Shown here: one piece after another, positions 35,538-46,180 of the stretch
Layout: every line of letters starts with the position of its first letter
How positions within the stretch are numbered: the first letter of the stretch is position 1
Assembly (NCBI RefSeq): GCF_026151205.1
Contig: NC_087074.1
Coordinates: 3,472,001-3,536,000 of the forward strand
Length of the DNA: 64,000 nucleotides
DNA from: Bolinopsis microptera
Lineage: Eukaryota > Ctenophora > Tentaculata > Lobata > Bolinopsidae
Reading direction: 5' to 3'
Position numbers and translations under genes: made by a program
Notes under the pieces: model-generated
The model's input: only the letters and a program-made list of their open reading frames with translations
Told to the model about the DNA's origin: nothing
The model's database searches: none

Positions 35538-38500
35538 TTAATAATAATGGTGAACCATGGCGACGAGCAAGGCCCAAGGAACTTTGATAAATGCTGGAAT
35601 AATTGAGGCGAGCCATGGATAGTGAATAGCAACTGAACTCTTCACACATCTCATTGAGTAATGGGTTCGTCCTAGAGGGAATAATTGCTTTGTTAGCGTT
35701 TAAATGAAGAAAGTAAAACTGTACAAAATGTTAACTAGAGTTGACACAGATTAGTTGAATAAACATTTCACAACCAAATTAAATGTGTGTGATGTGCCAA
35801 TTTGTGAGGGATTGCTTACCATCGACATCAATAAAGCCATATTCTGCACCTAAATCAGCTGTTGCGATTGTCTTACCACTTTTGGCTTGAACATTCTTGT
35901 CTGAAAGTTTTTTAAATGTGAGAAATGTTATTTTACCTATATCAAACAGTATTGTATTTATGTAAGTTCTTTGGATTTGAAGAAACAACATTTCTAACGT
36001 TTTAAAGTGCGTCAAAGAGGTTCGTTGGGTAAAATATGACAGAGTTCCATAATCAATAAGCTAACGCTGCCTCCCTTAGCATATCTTTAGGTATAAGAAA
36101 ATAAATAGACATTTATGAACGTTCAAACCATTCATAAGACCAACTATAGCTCTTCCTGCATACTCTACAGTCTCTCCTCTTGACATGTTTAGTTTCACGC
36201 CTTCAATTTTCTGAAAATTTGAGGATCAGAGCTCTAAATTGAAAACTAAAATTGTAAGCAATTAGATGTTTATAAAGACTACCAGGGTCCAAAACGAAGC
36301 CCTTTCGGAGAACGATGAGTGGATGACATGACAATAAAGTAGCTGAAAACCACAATTAATTTTAACTCCTCCTAAATATCCACTTACAGTTTTTTCAAGC
36401 TGATCCTTTGCAGCCATAAGAGTCTCTGTTTGCACAAGTCCAGGCCACAGTGATATACAGGTGACATTGTGTTTTTTCAACTCCTTACCACACATTTCAG
36501 ACATCTTATCCAACTGTAAACACAGGAATATAAATTGAGATAATTTGAATATGTTACACTGGCTGCCCCTTGCATGGTAATAATTAAAGGTCGTATTCTC
36601 TACATTTAAACTTACTCCAGCTTTGCCCACCCCGTAAGGAGTGGTAAAGAAATTGAAGAGGGCCCCAGCTGAGGAGATGTTGACGATAAGACCATCTTTC
36701 TGATTAACCATCATTTTAGCTGCTCCTTGTGCTGCTATGAAATGACACCTGTGAGGTGAGTCAACGTTAATATTAGTATCAATCAGAATCTGCTATAATA
36801 TAACAATGATGATCATAGATTTTGATAAATTAAAGGTTTATTCTAGTCCGAGGCTGGTTATCGAAGAGGGTGAGATATGATACAGGGTGGGCCTCAAAAG
36901 TCTACCCGTCCTTATCTCTTAAAATTGTAACAGCTCGCTGAGATCTCACTAATTATTTGTAAAACAAAAAGTGGCATAACTTATGTTCTGATAAATATTT
37001 TTGCTTCTAAATTTCACAGAATGTTAATAACAAGTAGCTAAACCTTTGTGGCAAGTTTTGTGTGATTGCGAGCTTCACTGAGCTTATTTGACCAATTTAG
37101 CCCCTGAGCGAGCTAGCTTGAATTTCTCACCCAGAACTGTTAACATTGGTTAATAGAAACCACACAAAAAATCCTGGGTAAAAAAATCAAAAAACCAGCG
37201 ATTTATTCACGTTTTACCAATTCTATTCACCACGATCCATCGCACATTCCATTCTCTCTATATTTTAACTGATAAGGACTATCACAGATGATCCGCCCTG
37301 CTTGTTTATATCGTTCTTCTCACATGGAATGTGCGATGAATAGAATTGGTAAAACATAAATAAATCGGTGGTTTTTTAATTTTTTTACCCAGGATTTTTT
37401 TTGGTGGTTCCTATTAACCAATGTAAACATTTCTGGGTGAGAAATTAAAGCTAGCACGCTCAGGAGCTAACTTTGTCAGACAAGCTCAGACTCACACAAA
37501 ACTTAGCACGAAGTTGTGTCTAATTATGATTGACATTCTCTAAAAATTTGAATCAAAAATATTAATCAGACCGTAAGTTATGGCGCTTTTCCATTCTGAA
37601 ATAAAATAATCTCAGCGAGCTGTTACAATTTTAAGAGATAAGGACGGGTAGACTTTTGAGGCCCACCCTGTAGCTTTAGAGGCTCACACGATCAGCCGAA
37701 TGATCAGGAAACCGTGATTAAAGCTTAATAAGTTGTAAGAATGAAGGTTTTATTGTAGTACTTACCTCAAACCGACATGAATACAATCATCCCAGGATTC
37801 TGCGGGCTGCTCCCAGAAAGGGACTGGTGAATTCTTTATAATAGTGTTTACACCTGGGAGTGTTCTTAATAATACGTTGACAATACGTTTCAATACGTTT
37901 TAATGAGACATTTTCACAAATATCACGCTATAGGATCCCTTGATCTGGTAACTACGAGATCCTGTACCCAACTACCTACTTTAGATCAACAACATGTGGT
38001 TTAGTTTGCACTTGAATTGAATGAGGTATGAATTACGATCATCCTTAAGTCTAATTTCATGATTCAAGTACAATATACATGTGTCAAACTTCTTGCCAAT
38101 ATGGAAAAAGTTGTAATATTTCATGTGATGTAATTTAAAGTGATGCAACAAAACGGCAAAAAAAGAAGAAGAAATGTAAAGGCACACACACTAAAACTTA
38201 CAAAACAAAGACAGCAATTGTATGATGCAACGTTAGTGTATTTCCCATTGGTTCAAGTGGCCACAAAAGCATCATTAGGGACCTTTATCGTACACAGTAT
38301 ATAATAGTACATGCAGTATGCGACATATCCCGTTGAGATATTATCCTGTAACTTCCTTGGTTCAGAAAAGTACCTTTATATGCATTATTGACGAGCAGAT
38401 CAATCCTTCCATGATCCTTCTTGATCTTATCAAAGAGTCTGTAAATCTCCTCGTCGACTCCATGATCACATTGAACAGGAATAGCAACTCCACCCCTTGC

Positions 38501-38671
38501 ATTCACCTCCTCAGCAGTAATATTCAGAGATCCTGGAGCTTTGCTGGAAAGTTCCAGAGTTCGTCCAGTTATGTAAACGGTAGCTCCTTCACTACCTAGA
38601 GCCAGAGCTATACCTCTACCAATACCACGTGAAGCACCAGTCACCAGACAGATCTTGTTATGTAAACTCAT
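35538..38671 (-). CDS. DHRS1: DHRS1-like short-chain dehydrogenase/reductase, copy A, 7 exons, intact
   Basis: DHRS1 is an SDR-family NADPH-dependent oxidoreductase, linked in mammals to ER-membrane steroid and xenobiotic reduction. Exons are 38671-38374, 37853-37766, 36748-36616, 36513-36388, 36210-36129, 35900-35820 and 35671-35538. Phases agree, giving 313 residues, the same as human DHRS1. The Rossmann motif TGASRGIGRGIA, the VNNAYKG segment and the catalytic region (ISSAG, then PYGVGKAG supplying Tyr and Lys) are present. The C-terminal tail with WLASIIPAFIKVPWALL fits the family. This is the first of three tandem copies. Its intron 2 carries a 788-bp MITE. A TTATAG acceptor-like site ends five bases before the ATG. 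Confidence 0.92.
36883..37670. mobile_element. 788-bp foldback MITE in DHRS1-A intron 2
   Basis: It is bounded by TA, with termini CAGGGTGGGCCTCAAAAG and its inverted copy. Near-perfect inverted arms run at least 60 bp, and weaker similarity extends to the centre, so the whole element can fold into one hairpin. The TA target and CAGGG end fit Tc1/mariner. The corresponding introns of copies B and C lack it. There is no transposase frame. Confidence 0.85.
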
Positions 38672-39036
38672 CTTGCCTATAATAAAAGTGATGTTTCGTT
38701 AATTAATAGTATTTAATGTAAAGCTGACGTGATTATAAATATAAAGTTTGATCGTGGATAAAAAGGAATATTACGATAGTACATCCCTGTGCCCGATATA
38801 ATGGAAGTTTTTAACTTGGAATGATTTCAATCATGCAACTAAATAAAACACACACCAGAATTTATTAAGACATCTAAAAATTGTGGTAAGTACAATAAAT
38901 TATAAATTGATAAAATAAAGTGCAATTCCGGGCACAACAACTATCCCTTAGAGCATAATATTATTATAAATCAAAGCAATCTTAATTCTTAAATCTATAC
39001 AAAAGTTTGATTCAAACATGTTAAACAATCTGTTAA

Positions 39037-39873
39037 GGCCACAGGGGGGGGTCCGAGGTCGATTTTGAGATTTTGAGATATGTTGTAGAACTCGATCTAA
39101 ATTTTCAAATGCTTTTGTCCTTACCGAAAACAAAGTTTCCTATTTGAAGATATCGCGCGTTGAATTTTGAGGTTTACCTGTAATTCTATTGTAAATGAAA
39201 ACTTTAAATGAAATCGTGTTCAAAATCTATCTTCTTTTTCAGTTTATGACTTAGAACCTTGTAACTTGGCAACAATGTTCTTCAAGGTATTTTGAGTTTT
39301 TGTTATGTAACGATTTATGATATCTTGCTCCAAAGCTGAGATATGAGGTTAACCATGAGTGCGGGTTAAAAAATTTAAAATGGTTAACCTCATAAAAAGA
39401 GTTAGGAGCAAAATTACAACAATCGTTACATAACAAACTTTTAAATTTATGTCAGGAACATAAGTTCCAAATTTGAGGTGAAATGGATAAAAACTCTAGG
39501 AGAAGATAGATTTTGAAGTCAAAAATTCGAGGTTTTCAGGAGAGGCAAAAAACTGTTTTTTATGTTATGTGATTTTTGAGAATTTTGCCTTTATTTGTAT
39601 ATTTTTCAAAGTTTAACTGCTGAAATAACACAAAAACAATAAAAACAAAGCTTATCGTAGTTTTCAGTTGTAATGGCATCAATATTTCTGCCCTCCATTA
39701 TATTTATCAAAAAAATGAGGTTAAATGAGAATTGGTTAACCTCATTTATAAAAAAAAGTAAAATAGCTACAGACAAATGAGTGGTGGCAAAGTATCCACC
39801 ACAAAAATATATATTGATTCAAAGCATAATGTTTTTTTGCATTTTTTGAGGCCTCGACCCCCCCCCTGTGGCC
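39037..39873. mobile_element. 837-bp TTAA-flanked foldback MITE between DHRS1 copies A and B
   Basis: Termini are GGCCACAGGGGGGG and its inverted copy, with TTAA on both sides. The paralogous spacer upstream of copy B (about 43428-43441) reads CTGTTAATATTGAT with a single TTAA, so the empty site is visible in this window. Inner inverted repeats, around GAGGTTAACC and ATGTAACGA, make a long imperfect hairpin. TTAA targets are typical of piggyBac and Kolobok elements; the autonomous partner is not here. Confidence 0.88.
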
Positions 39874-40041
39874 TTAATATTGATGGACTTTAAAAATCAC
39901 TGTAATCAAATCATACGGGAAAAGGGTAAACGTGTGATAATTAACATCCAAAAAAAATGTAAAAACGTAAGTACTACGTAATAATTGTTATTAATAATCT
40001 ACCAAATCAAAGTGAGTTTTAGTTAGTAGTCAACAATCAAG

Positions 40042-42734
40042 TTAATAATAATGATGAACCATGGCAACCAGCCAGGCCCATGGTACCTTTATAAATGCAG
40101 GAATAAGAGCAGCGAGCCAGGGATGCTTCATAGCAACTCCTGCCTTTACACAGCGCATTGAATGGTGGGTTCGTCCTGGGGTGAGTTGTTAGTTTTTAGC
40201 GTAATTTTTAGTGTAGGAAACGTTTTTTAAAACTTCAAAAGTTCAACAGATTGTCAAAACATCCATCTCAAATCAAGTTTGAAATGTTTGAGGTGCTGTT
40301 TTGTTACTTACCATCGACATCAATGAAACCATATTCTGAGCCTAAATCGGCAGTTGTGATTGTTTTTGCGGTTTTGGCGATCAACTGCTTGTCTGAAATA
40401 TATATTCAATTCAGATGCAGGAAAAAAATGGACAAACATATATATGAAAGCCACTACCATTCACACCAGGCCATGGTTTGGTTATAGTGACGGCTGCTCT
40501 TCAGTTTTTCAATCAGATCAAATATATCCAACTGTCCATTAGAAGGTCATACCATTCATGAGTCCAACTATAGCCCTTCCAGCATATTCCACAGTTTCTC
40601 CTTTTGACACATCGATCTTAACACCGCCAATTTTCTGAAGATTCCAAGTGATCAAAAGTTCAATTGTTTAATAATTTAGTTATATTTGATACAAGAGAAA
40701 CGCCATTTTCGGACGTGAGGAGAGTTAGGACTCCTCAAACTACATTAAATCAATTCCTTCTGTAACGTCTTCAATAAATGTAATAAATTTGTAGTGTTGT
40801 AATTAGTTTAAAACAGTTATCGTAACAGTGTACTGTAGCTAGTTTAAGTGATGCATTTTCGATTTATGTACCTTTTTCTCGAGTGACTCCTTTGCAGCAA
40901 CAATAGCTTCAGTTTGCACAAGTCCAGGCCACAGTGATAAACAGGTGACATTGTGTTGTTTCAACTCTTTACCACACATTTCAGACATCTTATCCAACTG
41001 AAATCACGATTGAAAATGTTAATAAAAGTACTGTATCCATCCATAAAATTGGAAAACAAGCTAAATAAACCGCGGAAAATGAAGCTGAATCGTAATCGAA
41101 GAAGTCATAGAAATGAATCTAAACTTTAGTTGAGAATGATATTTTGAATATCCAACTTTCCAGCTAAAATAAGAAGCTACAGAAGCTGCCAGCTGAGATA
41201 GTGTGAACCTAGCAAACTTACCCCAGCTTTGCCCACCCCGTAAGGAGTGGTAAAGAAATTGAAGAGGGCCCCAGCTGAGGAGACGTTGACGATAAGACCA
41301 TCTTTCTGAGTAACCATCATTTTAGCTGCTCCTTGTGATGCTATGAAATGACACCTGATAATTATATAAAGTAAGTGAAGAGAAAGGAGTGGTGGCTGTT
41401 ATCAGATTGATCCATTTAAAGTACATATATATATTTTGCTTATACATTTTCAATTTTTAACTTACTAAGTGGTGGAAAAGAGTCTGTATTCATTCCAGAA
41501 CATGATCCATTAAAAATGTTTATAGTAAAATCTTTAGGATCGTTGATGTGCACTGTTAAGGATATCAAGAATCGTATATTCCTTGGTAATGTTGCCTTTA
41601 GTAAATTTCAGAAAGTTTGGATGAAGAGCAAGATTTCAGTCCAAAGGAAGATCAAAATCTACGAGGCACAAGTAGTCTCTATTCTACTCTACAACTGCAA
41701 CTCCTGGGCTGCACCACTAGCTTCGTTGAATGAACTTGATATTGCTCATCGCAAACACCTCCGAAGAATCCTCAACATCAGATGGCCTACTGGGGTTATT
41801 TCTAATGAGGCACTCTATGCTCGTTGTTATGTCACTCCCTTGTCTGTGAGAGTCTCTAAGTTTCGATGGAGAATGTTAGGACATATCTTAAGAGGACAGG
41901 AAGACTCACCAGCATACACCTCTATGTTATTTGCTATAAATTCTGATATTTTTATGGAAGGGAGACGGGGTAGACCATGTTTAAACTTATTAGATGTTAT
42001 TAGAAAAGACTTGACTAGTAGAAATCTTGATATTAGACTTAAGAATTTGACTGATTTCGAAGACCTTAGATTTTTAGCTTTAGATAGGGAGGAGTGGAAG
42101 AAGTTAGAAGATGGTTGATGTTTTTGTTTTCTTTTTTATGCGTTTTGATATCTATAAGGTGCCTAGGATGCTCTTTTAAAGAGATATTTCGTACTTTGAA
42201 AGATTTACTACTATAGTATTAAGATCTTATTACCACATACCTCAAACCAACGTGAATAACATCGTCCCATGATTCTTTCTCCTGCTCCCAAAAAGGGATT
42301 GCCGTATTCTTTCCGATAGTTGCAACACCTAGCAGTGTCCGTTTTAAGGGCTATAAGCTATACCAGGTTATTCAATGTAAAATATAGACTAGATTATGCT
42401 TTACTTCATGTAATATAATAATGTACGTAATACAAACCTTTGAATGCATTATTGACGAGCAAATCAATCTTTCCATGATCCTTCTTGATCTTATCAAAAG
42501 TCTGTGAATCTCCTCGTCGACTCCATGATCACATTGAACAGGAATAGCAACTCCACCCCTTGCATTCACCTCCTCAGCAGTAATATTCAGAGATCCTGGA
42601 GCTTTGCTGGAAAGTTCCAGAGTTCGTCCAGTTATGTAAACGGTAGCTCCTTCACTACCTAGAGCCAGAGCTATACCTCTACCAATACCACGTGAAGCAC
42701 CAGTCACCAGACAGATCTTGTTATGTAAACTCAT
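40042..42734 (-). pseudogene. DHRS1-like copy B, all seven exons present but exon 1 frameshifted
   Basis: Exons are 42734-42438, 42328-42241, 41354-41222, 40997-40872, 40634-40553, 40392-40312 and 40175-40042. All splice sites and exons 2-7 are intact. They encode the SDR active-site region (PYGVGKAG) and the C-terminal WLAALIPAFIKVPWAWL. Exon 1 is 297 instead of 298 bases: one A is missing from an A run near 42500 compared with copies A and C. That puts the frame out after HRL and destroys the product as read. A LINE fragment sits in intron 2. Because the lesion is a single homopolymer base, an assembly error is possible, and then the locus would be a working gene. Confidence 0.6.
41514..42215 (+). 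mobile_element. 5'-truncated LINE fragment (RT C-terminal part) in DHRS1-B intron 2
   Basis: A plus-strand frame 41516-42118 (200 codons) matches the region after the reverse-transcriptase core of non-LTR retrotransposons. It contains LGNVAFSKFQKVW, ISVQRKIKIYEAQVV, LLYNCNSWA and HRKHLRRILNIRWP, then FRWRMLGHILR. Copy C has the empty site: CCATTAAAA is followed there almost directly by ATATTAAGATC (about 44923-44945). The insert is about 700 bp, has no poly-A tail and carries no endonuclease or catalytic RT part, so it cannot move by itself. Confidence 0.85.
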
Positions 42735-42800
42735 CTTGCCTATAATAAAAGTGATGTTTTGTTAATTAATAGTATTAAATGTAAAGCTGACGTAATTATA

Positions 42801-43147
42801 ATACAATAATACCTTGGCTTTTGAGGACTACGGGCGATAATTCCCGACAGCTTGCTGGAGGGAACGCCCGGCAAGAAAAGAAGCCAAGGTATTATTTGTT
42901 ATCATTTTTTTCAGTTCCGATCATGGAAGATGTGTAACGTGCGCATGATACAATATAGTTTGTAATATATAGTGCGCCACTGTTATTTGTTTTGAAACTT
43001 CCCGCCAGCCAGTCTGAGGTGACTCACAGAAAGTGCTAATAATACCTTCGGTTCCTTGCGGGAAAAATCTGCAAAATATCAGCTCTCAGTGTCAACGAGT
43101 TTTAGTGCATATAATTCCCGGAAATAGTTATAAATATAAAAGTATAA
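42801..43147. mobile_element. About 350-bp insertion in the DHRS1 B-C spacer
   Basis: The spacer upstream of copy A runs directly from GACGTGATTATA into AATATAAAGTTTGATCG. Here about 350 bp intervene. The insert contains a 16-bp perfect inverted repeat (42805-42820 against 42881-42896, AATAATACCTTGGCTT) and is GC-richer than its flanks. No frame is visible. The family is unknown and no clear target duplication was found. Confidence 0.6.
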
Positions 43148-43603
43148 AGTTTGATCGTGGATAAAAAGGAATATTACGATAGTACATTCCTGTGCCCGAT
43201 ATAATGGAAGTTTTTAACTTGGAATGAATTCAATCATGCAACTAAATAAAACACATACCACAATTTATTGAGACATCTAAAAATTGTGTTAAGTTAAATA
43301 AATTATAAATTGATAAAATAAAGTGCAATTCCGGGCACAACAACTATTCCTTAGAGCATAATATTATTATAAATCAAAGCAATCTAAAATCTATACAAAA
43401 GTTTGATTCAAATATGTTAAACAATCTGTTAATATTGATAAAATTCTGAAACTAAAAAATTACTGTAATCAAATCATAAGGGAAAAGGGTAAACGTGTGA
43501 TAATTAACATCCAAAAAAATGTAAAAACGTAAGTACTACGTAATAATTGTAATTAATAATCTACCAAATCAAAGTGAGTTTTAGTTAGTAGTCAACAATC
43601 AAG

Positions 43604-45457
43604 TTAATAATAATGATGAACCATGGCAACCAGCCAGGCCCATGGTACCTTTATAAATGCAGGAATAAGAGCAGCGAGCCAGGGATGCTTCATAGCAACT
43701 CCTGCCTTTACACAGCGCATTGAATGGTGGGTTCTTCCTGGAGTGAGTTGTTAGTTTTTAGCGTTCCATAGGAACAATTAAGGTAAAAAGGCAATCTAAA
43801 TAAAGTAAAAAGTTTTAAAAAAATTAATCTCGAATCAAGTTTGAAATGATTGATGTGCTGAATTGTTAAAGATTGCTTACCATCGACATCAATGAAACCA
43901 TATTCTGAGCCTAAATCAGCAGTTGTGATTGTCTTTGCGGTTTTGGCAAGCAAATTCTTGTCTGAAATATATTCAATTCAGATACAAGATAAAAATGGAA
44001 AAAGTTCAAACGAATGAGGGGGGGGGGGCATATTTTATCCGATTATCAAATATATATCCAACTGTCCATTAGAAGGTCATACCATTCATGAGTCCAACTA
44101 TAGCCCTTCCAGCATATTCCACAGTTTCTCCTTTTGACACATCGATCTTAACACCAGCACCTTTCTGAGGATTCTAAGTGATAAAAAGTTCAATTTTTTA
44201 ATTGTTTAGTTTAAATATCATAACAGTGTGCTGTAGCTAGTTCAAGTGATGCATTTTCGATTTATACCTTTTTCTCGAGTGACTCCTTTGCAGCAACAAT
44301 AGCTTCAGTTTGCACAAGTCCAGGCCACAGTGATAAACAGGTGACATTGTGTTGTTCCAACTCTTTACCACACATTTCAGACATCTTATCCAACTGAAAT
44401 CACGATTCAAATTGTTAATAAAAGTACTGAATCCATCCATATGCATAGAATTGGAAAACAAGCTAAATAAACATAGGAGAATGAAGCTGTATCGTAATCA
44501 ATGGAGTCATAGAAATTAATCTAAATAGTTAGATAGAATGACAAATTGATATTTTGAACATCTAACTTTCCAGCTAAAATAAGAAGCTACAGAAACAGTC
44601 AGCTGCCAGTGAACCTAGCAAACTTACCCCAGCTTTGCCCACCCCGTAAGGAGTGGTAAAGAAATTGAAGAGGGCCCCAGCTGAGGAGACGTTGACGATA
44701 AGGCCATCTTTCTGAGTAACCATCATTTTAGCTGCTACTTGTGATGCTATGAAATGACACCTGATAATAATATAAAGTAAGTGATGAGAAAGGAGTGTTG
44801 GCTGTTATCAGACTGATCCATTTAAGGTTCATATTTTGCTTATATACATTTTCAATTTTTAAATAACTTATTGGTGGAATCTCAAAAAAAGAGTCTGTAT
44901 TCATTCAGAACATGATCCATTAAAATTTTTTACAATATTAAGATCTTATTACCACATACCTCAAACCAACGTGAATAACATCGTCCCATGATTCTTTCTC
45001 CTGCTCCCAAAAAGGGATTGCCGTATTCTTTTCGATAGTTGCAACACCTAGCAGTGTCCGTTTTAAGGGCTATAAGCTGGACCAGGTTATTCAATGTAAA
45101 ATATAGACTAGATTATGCTTTACTTCATTATATAATATAATAATGTACGTAATACAAACCTTTGAATGCATTATTGACGAGCAAATCAATCTTTCCATGA
45201 TCCTTCTTGATCTTATCAAAAAGTCTGTGAATCTCCTCGTCGACTCCATGATCACATTGAACAGGAATAGCAACTCCACCCCTTGCATTCACCTCCTCAG
45301 CAGTAATATTCAGAGATCCTGGAGCTTTGCTGGAAAGTTCCAGAGTTCGTCCAGTTATGTAAACGGTAGCTCCTTCACTACCTAGAGCCAGAGCTATACC
45401 TCTACCAATACCACGTGAAGCACCAGTCACCAGACAGATCTTGTTATGTAAACTCAT
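43604..45457 (-). CDS. DHRS1: DHRS1-like short-chain dehydrogenase/reductase, copy C, 7 exons, intact
   Basis: Exons are 45457-45160, 45047-44960, 44760-44628, 44393-44268, 44164-44083, 43961-43881 and 43737-43604, giving 313 residues with all phases correct. The cofactor loop TGASRGIGRGIA and the active-site PYGVGKAG are present. Exons 2-7 resemble copy B far more than copy A; exon 2, for example, reads AIPFWEQEKESWDDV here. The first about 235 coding bases are identical or nearly so in all three copies. It is the most compact copy, without large insertions in its introns. Its upstream sequence differs from that of A and B directly before the ATG. Confidence 0.92.
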
Positions 45458-45471
45458 CTTAATAAAATAAT

Positions 45472-46180
45472 AACGGTGATATGCATGGTCAATTAAAGTT
45501 GAGAATTGTGTTAAATTCAGAATTTTTTAATGCTCGTTACATTTGCAGCACTTCAAGTTACATTATGCAAGTAACTTCCAAGAGTTTCTCCGGAAAATCA
45601 ATTGTTTCTTCATAGACGATAGACAGAACAAACGAATGTTATTGTAGCATTAAAATCAACATAAAATGCAAACATAACGTTTTTCGCCACATAATTTTGT
45701 TCAATAAATAATAAAATAATCTTCAATAAAAAACTTCACATTAAACTGAAAGAGCTGAATTTTTTCTCAGCGTTAAACATAATAACAAACAATATTGTAA
45801 TCGAAAATGGTAATTGTAATAAAATATAGTAACTTGCACACGAAAACAAAAATGCCATAAATCTATATTGGCCTTTTATGCACTTAATTAATAACTGAGA
45901 CATGCTGTGAGATATCCTAAGAATTTGGGAGTGATGTTCAACATATTGTCTCAAACATAGAACTCGAGTAACACAAAAACGATAACGCTGTTTTACAAAA
46001 AACATAAAAATAGAATAGAATAACACAAAATCAATCTGAAAATCATAAAAATCGTTTCTATCATTATTCAAGCAGATCTGTTTTACTGCAAAAGGTTTTT
46101 AAAACTTTCAATTAGATGGTATTAGCCCAGTGTAATGCATATTATCTAATGCTTTAATTCATCACCCATAATTTGTAGCT
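45472..46180. other. Intergenic stretch between PM20D1 stop and DHRS1-C start
   Basis: AT-rich; I see no gene, RNA or repeat here beyond short chance frames. It presumably holds the DHRS1-C promoter and the PM20D1 3' UTR. Confidence 0.5.
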
